Shown: positions 1 to 11,134 of the stretch, one piece after another | Numbering within the stretch: the first letter of the stretch is position 1 | Layout of the letters: each line of letters opens with the position of its first letter | The notes under the pieces: generated by a model | Database searches by the model: none | What the model was told of the DNA's origin: nothing | Seen by the model: the letters and a program-made list of their open reading frames with translations, nothing else | DNA from: Sphagnum magellanicum | Lineage: Eukaryota > Streptophyta > Sphagnopsida > Sphagnales > Sphagnaceae | Assembly (NCBI GenBank): GCA_021904315.1 | Contig: CM038921.1 | Coordinates: forward strand, 12,182,146-12,246,145 | Length of the DNA stretch: 64,000 bases | Direction: 5' to 3' | Translations under genes and position numbers: made by a program

Positions 1-2041
1 TCACGCATTTGAAGTTGGCATTCCATAAGTTGATCAATGGAACAATGTGTGTTTTCTTCATGTACATGTACTCCTAGGACACGAAAATTTGATGCCCTAC
101 AGCTTGTGGTGTAATATCTCCTCCCCCTTTGCTAACAAGGTGCATTCTTCTTCCATGTTAAAAGGATGAAAAGATTGTGGCATGACTGCTCGAACTCCTT
201 TAGTGCTAGTAATGGGACTTGAACCAGATGCGAGTCCATTAATCTAAATTACTTACCTAGTGGTAGAAACTCTGGGTGCCACATTAGCCTCTTGTGCCGC
301 AAAGTAGGAATGGCAAAAAGAAGTAACAAATTCTAGTGTGAGACTAGAATTATGTGCACTGGGAAAAACATTCTCCCCAACCATGGCATCGTGTGAGAGG
401 CCATAGAATGACCTAGGAGGTCCCTCCTATGATCCTAAACCTTGTACAAGTTGGGCATGACTAACTAGTAGGGAAGACTTCCTTTTTAGATTAGCAAGTT
501 GGGCTTTCAATGATTCGAGTTCATTTTGTAGAGTTTGAACTTGAACGGCATGGGCTTGAAGCACCTCCCTCTTGTCAACATTGTGCTCCTTCTTCTTAAC
601 ATTCTTATTGGAATTACCTTTGGTGGGGAAAACCTAAGTGGAAGGCTAAGGTGCCTTGGCTTTTGGTTAAGGGCAATGCTAGTAGATTTTGTCGTGGTAA
701 TCATAATTGTTTCTGTTCCGAGAACTTGACAAAACAAATAGTTTCCTAATGTCCCTCTTTCCCACAATAATCACAAAAGAAACCTTTGAAAGGAATGTTG
801 CACTCATTAGCTTTGTGGGCAAGATTACCATAATAGTTGCAAGAAGGTAGGATGGGTGCAGCCAAGTGCACCACTTTAGCCTTTGAGGAAGAATGTGATG
901 ATCTAGTTAGCGCAGCTGGTGGAAATTGGGGCCTTGAACGTGATGGACACCTCATGGTATTAACTTCATAGTGTGCATGAGCCAATTCCTGCTTTTTAAA
1001 AATGTTGTACACATCCAGCAAAGTGTATGAGTCTCTAAATTCTACAAAAACTCGTTGCAAAATGTGCACATGGAGTGTCAAAGTACTTTCTAATGAACGA
1101 AGATACTAATGGGCAGCTTCCAAGTTTGTGATGCTTTGAGTATCCTCTTTAAGCTTGAGAAACCTCTTGTAAAGCATCTTGAAGGTTTCATCCTTTTGTC
1201 GAGAGAAGGTGGCAAATTGTAGAATTTTTTCAGAACTCTTAACCTGAAATTTCAGTTCAAGAACTCGAAAGAATTCCTCCATTGGATTAGCAAAAGATGG
1301 TGTATCAATGGTGGGAAGAATGTTTATGGTAACAACAATGAATTGTTGAGGAGAAAGGTTTATTGAAATAGATACTAGATCTGGATTATTGGGCACAGTC
1401 CCCTAATGTGCAATGGTAGCTTATAGTGCAGCTTGAAAGGCGGTAGTGATGGCTGTGGCATAAGTTGGATTGGGGATCTACGTGACAGCCAAAATCCTTA
1501 GAGAATGTTGCTTGTAGACATCCAATGCCTCATAGTGCACATAACAGGCTAGTTGCTTGAATGCGAACGCCTCGGTGTAATTAGCACCATACTTGAGCTC
1601 CAATTCACAAATCATAGTTGAGAAAGTTGCTTTGAATTCCCTCGAAGAAATGGTACTTGGCCTTCCACTAAACTTTTCAATTCTCCTAGAAGAACTGTTG
1701 ATCTCCATGGTGTTTATGGGTGTAGAAGTCACAGCTTGTAGCGGAATATATGGTGATGGTGTGAAAGCTAGTGTGGCAACAGGCATACCCCATTGATTAA
1801 CCCTTCAAATGGATTTTGATGTACCATTGATGTAGTGTAACTTGAACCTGAATTCTTGGTAGGAATTGTACTAGATGACGATGGTGTTATAAACGTTTGA
1901 TGGTACTATCGTGAAGATCATGAGCTCAAAGAAATCAGCTCAAATGATTGTGTGTTACTTTGTAGTTGATACCTTGGCTCTAGTTGAGCAGTAGTGTTCT
2001 CATCATCCTAGGACATGGTGTTGTCCCATGCCCCAAAATTT
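1..2041 (-). mobile_element. Gag-bearing retroelement fossil, running off the left edge
   Basis: The minus strand carries pieces of a retroelement Gag. About 1,786-1,106 reads as the capsid-like part, including a stretch like FSGRPSTISSREFKATF and a following segment rich in aromatic and charged residues. About 1,081-746 holds two zinc-knuckle-like motifs, CNYYGNLAHKANEC and CDYCGKEGH. Below 740 the same strand continues as a charged, coiled-coil-like tail to the window edge. The element is broken several times. No protease or polymerase is visible because the element continues outside the window, so I cannot assign it to copia or gypsy. It is unlike the Gags of the two other LTR elements here. 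Confidence 0.6.
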
Positions 2042-3121
2042 TGTAACAATATAAAACACTAGTTACAAAGTTCTAACACAACATACGGTTTGAAGAATAC
2101 AGTGCGTTAACAGGGATGAACGGTGACAGACAAATGTCGAACGAAACGGAACGAACAAACAATGATTACGACGACACTGCAGAACGATCTACGTCCGTGA
2201 ACTCTACAACAATGGCATGCAAAAGAAAAAAAAAAAAAAAATCTTCTACTTAGTGTTTTTTCTTTTTCTTTTTCTTCTTCTTCTTCTAGAGCTACTACAA
2301 GAGCTACTCACTACATGATTACAAGTTCAAAAACACACAAGAGAGCACAACCCAAATGTTAACCTCAAAACCCATGTATAAGGAAAGTAAGTGTATGTGG
2401 GGTTGCATCACCTAGTGCAGATCTTGTATTACAATCAAACCTTGTGTGTGTGTGTGCGTGTTCCCAAGACCTAAAGCTAGCAATATAACAAGCTTTGGAG
2501 TTGCTCGCTCCTTCCTCCCTCCGGAACTCAGAACTTCACAACTTGTAGCTTGTTTCCAGTGTCCCTTTTCCCTTGTTTACACTACTGTTAATTATGGTTA
2601 TTGTTGTTCCTATTGTAGCTACAATACAAAAGTAGAAAAAGAAGAAGAAGTAGTAGCAATTCAAAAATACAAAAAATTAGCAAGCAAAAGAAACCCAAGA
2701 AATTCAAAGCCAAGAAAAATCTACTGCTTTCAACATTAAATAATAGAGAGCAATTTTTCTAGGATTAAATTGAAAAGAAGGAAAGAAAATGTATTGTATG
2801 TAAACAATGGGTGTGTAATAGTCGTCGTGAGCATCTAAAAATCCAGTCTAATTATGGAAAAAATTCTCCATGACAAAGGAATTCTACAAAAACTAATAAG
2901 AGAATAGAAGAGCTTGACCTTTTATACAGCTATCAACAAGTTGAAACCCTAAACAAGCCATAATCCTTAAACACCTAACGTACAGTAACCTAAGAACGTA
3001 CATTAACCCTAAGAACGTACGTTAACCCTAAAAAACATGATTGGCATGCCCGTAATCGACCGTCATGTATGAGACCATGCATACGAGCATGACACCTAAG
3101 CTTTAACAACCAAGGATCACA
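2042..3121 (-). repeat. Possible 5' LTR/leader of the Gag element
   Basis: On the minus strand a TATAAAA box lies at 2,926-2,920. It is followed by about 880 bases without an open frame before the Gag region begins. The inner edge reads as ...TTACA on the minus strand at about 2,042. The outer edge near 3,121 is a guess, because the partner LTR would lie outside the window. The stretch also holds a poly-A run (about 2,226-2,241) and a TTC-rich run (about 2,263-2,287). The LTR call rests only on position and the TATA box. Confidence 0.25.
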
Positions 3122-3829
3122 TCATTCATATGGATGAAATCAATTGAAAATCATTCATCAATGTTTATCATCATCGAAACACCCATGCTCAACAGAAATT
3201 GCACAAAACCTCCATGTGTGATTCACTTCATGGGATATTTCTCTTGGGGAACTTTGGAAATAATGAAGGAATGTGGTGAGAAATTAGAATGGAAATTCCT
3301 GCTTGTACTGCCCGTCTTAATCAGTGTATTTTTTCATGGGGCAAGGCTTTATGTTTTAGAGAATTAGCCATTGTGGTATACATAACAACCAATGAATTCA
3401 TAAATAAAACTTACATTCTTTTCTGATTTGAACCTTGAAGACCATTTTGTTTTATGGACAATGGATCAAAAGTCACTTAGATCAATAGCATAATGGAAAC
3501 GCTTCATAAATTAAATAAACTGAAACACCAAAGTAAATGCTTACTTCTTCTTTCCTACCACTAAAAATTCTCCAAGAAAGTTAGACATTGAGCTTGAACA
3601 AAAAGGCCTCATGAGTTACAAAAGTAAATGAATAGATAGATTTGGGGATTAATATGTTTTTCTTTTTGATGAAAAGGGATTTTGTTTACAATTTTCTGTG
3701 GAGAATTTTCAACAAGGTGTCTCTGTATCAATGTTTTTTTTTTTTCAATTTTGTAACATAGCCGAGGTGGCAATCATCCATAAGTTGATTTGAGTACGTG
3801 GGGACCAGAAAGACCTATGCATAATATTA
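3122..3829. other. Intergenic, nothing recognised
   Basis: AT-rich sequence with only short open frames of ordinary composition. It separates the Gag fossil from the LINE. Some of it may be the decayed 5' part of the LINE, whose first recognisable motif is at 3,830. Confidence 0.5.
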
Positions 3830-6800
3830 TGGAACATGCACGGTGGTGGTGTAAATACTAGAGCTATTTCAAGGTGCTGACCTTGTCTTATTAACTGAAA
3901 CTTAGCACTTCCTAGGCCAACATTTGCCACACATTGAAGGGTGTGACTCACTTACGGTAGCGCGCACTATGCAACTGGGAAAAACAAACACGATAAAACA
4001 TAATGGGGGGGTTGTTGTTTACTTTCGTAACCACCTTAGCCCAAACCTATCATAGTGGACGGAAGGAACCCACGATTCTTATCTATGGATATAAGTCAGT
4101 AGGGGTGTTGCCTCTGACTTGTTTGTCTACGTGGTGTACGTGCCCCTGTTGCCTCCAAACATGAGAGCGAATCCTTGTTCCAAAACCTAGCAGCACATAT
4201 TGTTAAAGTTTAAACTCTAGGGGGCATAATACTATTGGGAGGGGATTTTAAAGCATGTATTGTAGTGCTACCAGATACCATTGACACTAACAACCTTTAT
4301 GAATTGTCACAGGCGCCTGAGCTCGTTGAGACTGAACAACCAAGTGCTGTGGTTAAACAACAGAACCCTGACGCTAGTGTTAGCAACTAAGGCCGTGAGC
4401 TCTTGGACCTATGTTGTGACACTAAGTTACTCATCTTTAATGGCTAGACACTTGGTGACGAATCAGGGGAATTCATTTGCTTGGCAAATGGGGGGCATAA
4501 CACTGTCGATTATATTATTGGCTCACTTGCAGTTTGGCAAGTTGCTACACACCTCGAGGTGATAATAAATGACATCCACTATTATGCAATGGGGGGTGAT
4601 TCTGACCACAGGCCGCTGCGCTTATAGTTGAGCATTGATTACAACTTTGTTGAACCACAACATACGGTTGTAACCAAAAAAATCTTGCCTAGGTTCAAAT
4701 ATGATAAATTGAAAGTTGAAGAGTATCAACTTGCCCTAATAACAAGTCTTCGAAACTTGTGGGTTGTTGATTCGATTGGGCATTTAAAGGCAGATGGGTT
4801 AATTGACCTACTACAACACTGCGTGGGTGTTGTAACAAAGTCTACTTTTGGCAACAATACTTCAGGAGGAAGTTGCAAAAAGAGACACTGCCATAAACCT
4901 TGGTTTGACACTTATTATCGTATAGCGAAACATGAGCTGAAGCTCTGGTTGAAAGCCAACCCCAATTTGCACGTCGTTAAACATCGAGAAAGTAAATTTA
5001 AAAGTTTATTAAAAAGGAAAAAAAATTTCTGGGAAATTGCAACAACTCAACATATGTGTGTGCTTGTTAAGGTGGATGCGCTTTCATTCTGGAAAAAAGT
5101 ACCAGCCAAGGGCACCTGTTGTGGACAAGATTAGTGCAGCTACGCTTTTGGAAGGCTTTCGCGGGCTAGTTAGCTAGCCTCCACCACCCATATGGCTACG
5201 AACTGATCATTCGGCTGAAATGACCGAACCTCCACCTAGCCACACCTTGAACACAGATATCACACTTGCTGAATTACTTTAGGCACTGAAAAAACTACAA
5301 AGGAACAAGGTTGTCAGTTTGGATGGTGTGAAAGTTGAGTTCATTTTGGATGTGGGAAAGCTATTACACATGCCACTATTGACAATGTTCAATTGCTTTT
5401 TGGCAAAAGGCTTTCTAGAAGCCCTTTCCATTGGGGTGGTCCATGCGCTTTTTAAAAGGGGTGATGCCTCCAAATTTGACAACTACAACAAGATAATGGT
5501 TGGGCGTATCCTAGCAATGTTATTCACTATGATCCTTGACAAAAGGCTAAGCGAGTGGGCTGAACAACATGGGTTGCATACTAAGGGTCAAGTTGGGTTA
5601 CGCAAAGATTACCTCATTATTGACCAACTCTTCATATTGCGAACTTTGATAGAATAGAACAAAGCAAAAAAGAAGCCACTCTATTTCTGTTTTGTGGACG
5701 TTCGATACTATGCCACATGAAGTGTTGTGGCAGGTGTTGGCTGGCCTTGAGGTGGAGGGACACTTCTTGCGATGCTTACAGATGATGTATGCCAAGGATA
5801 CCATATTCATCAACCACCCAAATGAAGGTGTCACCTTTAACTTCAGGTGCCAGCAAGGTGTGAAGCAAGGTTGTCCTCTTAACCCCCTATTATTTGGGCT
5901 ATATTTAGATGCCCTAGAAGGGCACTTGGACAATAGAGAACACGATGCACTGACCTTAGCAGATGTGCACATATGGTTGTTGTTTTTTGTAGATGACCTC
6001 GCTTTGACGTTGGAATCAGAGGTGGGACTACAACAATAATTAGACGTACTCCAGCAGTTTTGTGTTGAACGTGGACTTATAATGAATGTGAAAAAAAAAG
6101 TCATGGTGTTCAATTCTATTGACCCATGCCAATAGTTTGTGTTTGAAGGTGACGTTATTGAGCGTGTGCGAACCTTCAAATACTTGAGGATCTTGTTCGA
6201 AACCACTTCGAACCTGGATAGTGCAGTGGAACATCTAGTAGTTGCTAGTAGGCGTTCGTTGTTCGCACTGAACCTCTGCAGTGCGGAGCTACAAATTATG
6301 GACATTAAACTACATTGTGACCTCTTCAACATGTTCGTGCGTTCTGTAGCAAGCTATGCCTGTGAAGTTTGGGTGGATTCTAAGAAAATAGAAGCTATTG
6401 AAGTAGTGTACCGAGGGTTCCTCAAGTCCCTACTCAGGGTGCGAAAAACAACCAGCACGTCCATCGTGTTGGCTGAATTTGGCAAATTCCCCTTTGAACA
6501 CTTTGCATGGGGACAAGCGTTGTTGTACTATAACCGTGTGAACATGGTCACTAAAGATCGCATCTTGGGAAAGGCATGGGAAGCCTAGTTCGCTATGCTT
6601 GTTGCAGGAAAAAAATGTCGGGTTGGATCCATGAAAAAATGGTTACTCTAAAATTAGCCCCATGAGGTGGCAAGTTTTTTGCCTCCGGTTCAACCACCAC
6701 TGGAAACGGCACCTCAGCTTGTTGTGACCCGTGCGTTCCAAGCGGGGACTACTTAATCACTGATGGGAACGATTCCTGAGACAACACACATACATTCGAC

Positions 6801-7360
6801 CCATCTAGCAAGGGTAAGAGGTTGGGCGGAGAGCCAAGTACCTTGGTGCAACGCGCACAACGTACGAGTGGGAGCTTAAGAGGCTAAGGCCCCACCCCCT
6901 TCATGTTTTCCCCACACAATGTTGAGTGTAAAAAAGGTGAAGGATAATATGTAGCTGGCTTTCATTGAAAAGCTCTTTACCAACCGTGAGATCGGGACTA
7001 ACGTACAGACAAGATACTTGCGCTTCAAAGGTATGTCATACGAGAGTGAAAGTTACTTGTGTGACATTAGCTATGTTCAGTTGCGAAAAGCTCTGGCCCG
7101 ATTTCAATGGGACAACACGCAGCTTGAAGTAGTGCTAGGTCTGTGGAATGTGTGCTATACACTGAGAGGCTTTGTCGAGGCTGCGACTTGGGGAAGGTAA
7201 AGGATGAAAAGCACTTGCTCCTTGCTTGTCCAAATACACAAAAAGTTAGGGAACGCTTTTGTTCATCCCTGCCCCTCACCCACACGAGCATTCTCGCTGA
7301 GCTCATGCAGATTACGAACATGATTGCCCTAGCCAAGTTTGTGGCATGCTACTAGTACTA
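3830..7360 (+). mobile_element. Decayed LINE (non-LTR retrotransposon), endonuclease + reverse transcriptase
   Basis: Three parts of a LINE ORF2 are readable in order on the plus strand. The apurinic-type endonuclease begins with WNMHGGGVNTRAISRC at 3,830, continues with DLVLLTET near 3,870, and ends with NTVDYIIGS near 4,500. A basic linker is open at 4,628-5,134 (HKPWFDTYYRIAKHELK). The reverse transcriptase spans about 5,280-6,040, with GVKQGCPLNPLLFGLYLD near 5,860 and the catalytic FVDDLAL near 5,990. The C-terminal part reads through 6,139-6,588 and ends near 7,143-7,355 with a CRGCDLGKVKDEKHLLLACP zinc-finger-like (zf-RVT-type) stretch. Several frameshifts and in-frame stops interrupt it. 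Many stops are TAG, for example directly after TET where LINE endonucleases have Trp, and after ILRTLIE, as expected from C-to-T decay. No poly-A tail or target duplication was found. Confidence 0.88.
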
Positions 7361-7724
7361 GAGGACAATTTGTCCTCCATGATCTACCTTTCGTCTAATG
7401 GACTATTTGGTCCAAAACATATGTAAAATTGTAAACAGTAAACAGAGTCAAATTTGGCTATTAAACAATATGAAAGCAAATCTTCTTAAACATCCTTGTG
7501 TATTTTTGGCTACCTAGTTGAATGAACCATGTATAGAAAATATGGTGACTTACAAAGATATTTTGATTCTTTTTTGAATTTTGACATTTTTTTCTCAAAA
7601 AATGATTGAATTTTTTTAAACATAATTTTTAAAATTTGTTTAACAACAATGCGAAATTTCACACCAAAGATGAAGGTTGATCCACAACTGTGTAGTAATA
7701 ACGGGTATGGAATGGACACCCGTC
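7361..7724. other. Intergenic between LINE and plastid insertion
   Basis: AT-rich sequence with no recognisable coding content. It may contain the LINE 3' untranslated remains and the left junction of the plastid insertion. Confidence 0.4.
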
Positions 7725-9061
7725 GGGATTTTACCTAACAATAAAATAGAAAATCAATTTTTTTATTCGATCATTTCGAATAACCATAAGAAGAATTATT
7801 ACATATGATTTGATAAACCTATTACTATGTGCCGATCCGACACTATTTGAAGTGAAAGAGATTCGGTTCAATATTTCTTTTTAGTGGCTTCCCAAAAAAT
7901 AGACAGTTGAATTAACGATTAAATTGAAATCAACGGGAAAAAAATGAAAAAAAAAAAATTGTTTGTACCATCCTAAAATTCCATAGATGCTGTCGCAGCA
8001 CCCATTTGATTTGGGGTTGGTTGGAGTGGCTCCATCATTTATTTATGAATATTTGGATACTAATTAAGTAATAGATTGATCCGAATCTGAAGAAGAGCGA
8101 GATGTAAATGGAAACTAAAAATAAATTTCCTCATTTTATTTGTCACTTCGTTCGAATACTAGCATAATAAAGGGGGGAGAAATAAGAATACTCGAAATTT
8201 TCAGTTTCTGTAGGAACTATATGGTATATAAAAACCAAATTCGATTTCATTGCAGTAGCCATCAATAAGGGATAAATTTTCTATTAATCAAACGCTTCGA
8301 TTGAACCTTTTTTTTTATCGATAAATTCGTAGAATTAAAAATTCATCTCAGCTAATTGAACTTTTTCGAATTGTTTCTTCTTAAGTACTAGAGAGATTTG
8401 TGCCAATATAACTGATGCAAAAAAGAGCAAAAGACCCTGAACACGTAAAGGATCTTGAAGTACTACTTCTGCATCTCCTTGACCAAAACCACCTACATTG
8501 GGATTATTGGTTAAAGGTTGATCTACTTTAATTGATTCACCCTCTGAAATAATAAGTTCTGGTCCTGGAGGTACAATATCAATCACTTGACGACCATCTG
8601 ATGCATTATCAATAGTTATTTCGTATCCACCTTTTTCTTTACGTATAATTTTATTGACTTTACCTGTAGCTGAAGCGTTGTAGACGGTATCATTACTCTT
8701 ACTCCCATCGGGATAAATTTGCCCTCTTCCTCTATTACCACCCACATATATTGGATATTTCAAGAAATGAGCTTCTTTATTAGCCGAAGGATCTGGCGAA
8801 AGGAGAGGAAAGACAATTTCACTATACTTTTTACCAGGAACCGGACCTACCACAAGAATATTTTTTTTATCAGGACTATAGGATTGAAAATAAAGATTAC
8901 CTATTCTTTCTTTTATTTCGGGAGGAATACGATCAGGAGGGGCTAATTGAAATCCCTCGGGTAAAATAAGAACCGCTCCTACATTTAAGGCTCCTTTTTT
9001 ACCATTAGCAAGAACTTGTTTTATTTGTGTATCATAAGGTATTTTAACGACAGCCTCAAAA
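7725..9061 (-). other. Nuclear plastid DNA insertion (NUPT) with petA and its downstream spacer
   Basis: The interval includes the 3' part of chloroplast petA on the minus strand plus about 600 bp of AT-rich sequence downstream of its stop, which looks like plastid intergenic spacer. The right junction is sharp: the petA match runs through the codons for [11 protein letters not shown] and stops at about 9,061, where unrelated nuclear-looking sequence begins. The left junction is not visible by eye and 7,725 is an estimate. Sequence on both sides is nuclear in character (LINE, invertase gene), so this is a transfer and not a plastid contig. Confidence 0.75.
8335..9061 (-). pseudogene. petA: Cytochrome f fragment (petA), 5'-truncated nuclear copy
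   Basis: Cytochrome f is the c-type cytochrome of the thylakoid cytochrome b6f complex, which passes electrons to plastocyanin. The minus strand reads without interruption through about 242 codons of its C-terminal part: [11 protein letters not shown] near 9,060, [79 protein letters not shown], then the single membrane helix and the end [15 protein letters not shown] followed by a stop. The N-terminal signal and the heme-binding CxxCH part are missing, so the fragment cannot make a working protein. The absence of stops or frameshifts suggests a fairly recent transfer. It lies alone in the nucleus with no sign of promoter or transit peptide. Confidence 0.95.
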
Positions 9062-10715
9062 ACCTGGTGGGTGCTGGTTCACTGTGGCCCCTCTCCTGAC
9101 CTTCTTCACTTGACTTGTAGTGTACATGTGTGCACACCAATGTTGATGTTGTACAAACTAATCCAACAAAAAGTCATCTCCTCTTTGTAACAGTCCATAC
9201 ACCTAACTTCATTTTTACCAATTTTTTTGACTACCCACTACCTAACTTCAGAAATATTATGGGCAAAGGATCTTTCTCTGAATCATGATCGCCAAAATAG
9301 TCTTCTTCACTGAAGACGAAAGCTCTCTCTCTCTATGTCAACAATTTGAAATTTGACATCAAATGAGACAATTTATTTCCAAACCCATTTTTGCCTTCAC
9401 AATTATGTGTTAATTAAGCAAACTTGTTGTGAACGACTCAAAATCTCAAGCTGAAAGTTTCTCAGCAAACTTCTTGTACACAACTCAGAATCAAGCTGAA
9501 AGTTTCTCAATAGTTTTATTCACACAGAGAAATGTAAAAGCCAACAAGATGTGATCCTCCTTTCTCCACAACATCCAGAACATGATTATTTTATTTTATT
9601 TTATTTTATTTTCTGCATCAGGATTCTGAGTATTCACAAGGTTGATGGATTGATTAATGAAATAAGTTATTTCTAACAGTCTTTTCATCCAACTGAAGAA
9701 TGAAGCTTTTTGCTAGCATCATGTCAGAAATCCAAACCATTATGGATGGGTCAGAGCAATCCATAAATGAAAATAGAAAAAGATGATAGTGGGTACAGCT
9801 TTTTTTTGTAAGGTGTAAAATTTCACAAAAATATGAAAAACTAAAATTAAAAAGGGAATATATTGTCACAATATTCCCATTTTCTGAAAAAACAATGTTG
9901 AAATTTCCAAAGGAAATCGAAATTTTTCCACCACGTTTGGAGTCCGAGTGGGGTTTTTCTTTTTTTGGGAATCTTCCTAACTTGGGAACATTTTTTTCAG
10001 AAAATGAAACAAAAAACACAAACACACACACACACACAAATTTTGTGATTTTGAGGGAGTTTTTTGGCCATTTTTTAGAAATAAAAATAATTAAATTAGC
10101 CATATCTAGACCTAGGCACTTCCCAGGTCACCACTTGTAGCAGCACTTTTGTAAAAATGCTACAGCCCACATACAAGACAATCGCCATTTAATGCTAATT
10201 AATGCTCGAGATCCTCGCCAATGAAATTTGAAAAAAAAGAAAACAAACCCTGGGACTCTGATGAAATTAGATAATTGTGTATTGAAATTGCCCCCAGAAA
10301 TTATCCTGTTTATAAAAACTAAACAATGGTTCAAGATAGTAACATATATTCCATGTGTATAATTAGATAGCAAAACAAATAGGAACCATGCCAACACAAT
10401 TAATAGGGTCCTCACAAAGTACAAAGAATAAATAAAGAGAATATCATGGGAGGTGTTGATATTTTGTGTCGTAGGTTTTTTGTTTAAATTTAATTTTGGG
10501 TTGAGAACTTTGAGACAGTAGGTAATAATAATGAATGCAGAGAGAGTATAAAAATTAAAAAAATCAATCACAAAAAAAAATCCCCTTTTGTTTTCCCAGT
10601 GAATTTTCACACTCCAGTAGATATAATTCCAAACTGCAGCATATGCATGTTGGACGTCACATGTCAGAAGTCTTTTGAGTTTTGCAAGGAAATTGTTTGT
10701 TGTTGTTGCGCCAGT
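9062..10715. other. Intergenic and upstream region of the invertase gene
   Basis: No gene is recognised. A pentanucleotide ATTTT-type run lies at about 9,585-9,613 and a short CA run at about 10,018-10,037. Open frames here, including a 160-codon one on the minus strand at 10,128-10,610, have the Phe/Ile/Lys-rich composition of chance frames in AT-rich DNA. Confidence 0.55.
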
Positions 10716-10730
10716 CTAGATTTATATATT
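10716..10730 (+). promoter_or_regulatory. Possible TATA box of the invertase gene
   Basis: A TTTATATATTTA stretch lies about 410 bp upstream of the chosen start codon. A transcript starting about 30 bp downstream would have a 5' leader of about 380 nt that includes two GA/CA microsatellites. The evidence is position and composition only. Confidence 0.3.
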
Positions 10731-10792
10731 TATTCCATGTCCATGTGCTGCCTGCTTGCTTGTATGAGGCATAGACATAGTTAGACACTGTA

Positions 10793-10813
10793 CACAGACA
10801 CACACACAGAGAC

Positions 10814-10846
<33 letters not shown>
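10793..10846. repeat. CA then GA microsatellite
   Basis: A short (CA)n run at about 10,793-10,808 is followed by a (GA)n run of about 15 units to 10,846. It lies in the presumed 5' leader of the invertase gene. Confidence 0.9.
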
Positions 10847-10851
<5 letters not shown>

Positions 10852-11003
10852 TATGAACAGCTAGCTAGCTGCACAGATTTGTGCTGCAATGGGAGTGATC
10901 GATTTTTTCAATTCTTGGGTATGAATTATAGTTTTGGTTTCTCCTCTCTCCAAAACTGAGCTTTTTTGTAGCAGTTTGTTTTTTCAGCACTGCAGACAGT
11001 ATT

Positions 11004-11025
11004 GAGAGAGAGAGAGAGGAAACAG

Positions 11026-11053
<28 letters not shown>
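11004..11053. repeat. GA then CA microsatellite
   Basis: (GA)n at 11,004-11,019 is followed by (CA)n at 11,025-11,053, about 80 bp before the invertase start codon. It is the second GA/CA pair in the same leader. Confidence 0.9.
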
Positions 11054-11056
<3 letters not shown>

Positions 11057-11134
11057 GAAAGAAAGAGAGACAGAACTGTTGAATTTTTATTGTGCTGCTG
11101 CTGGTGCACATATTTTAGTTGGAGAAGAAGGGAA

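Noticed and set aside
2940-3035. Telomere-like CCCTAA words
   Set aside because: Scattered single copies of ACCCTAA with other sequence between, not a tandem telomeric array.
8719-8946. Plus-strand frame across petA
   Set aside because: Antisense shadow of the cytochrome f fragment.
10128-10610. 160-codon minus-strand frame upstream of the invertase gene
   Set aside because: Phe/Ile/Lys-rich chance frame in AT-rich DNA with no domain.
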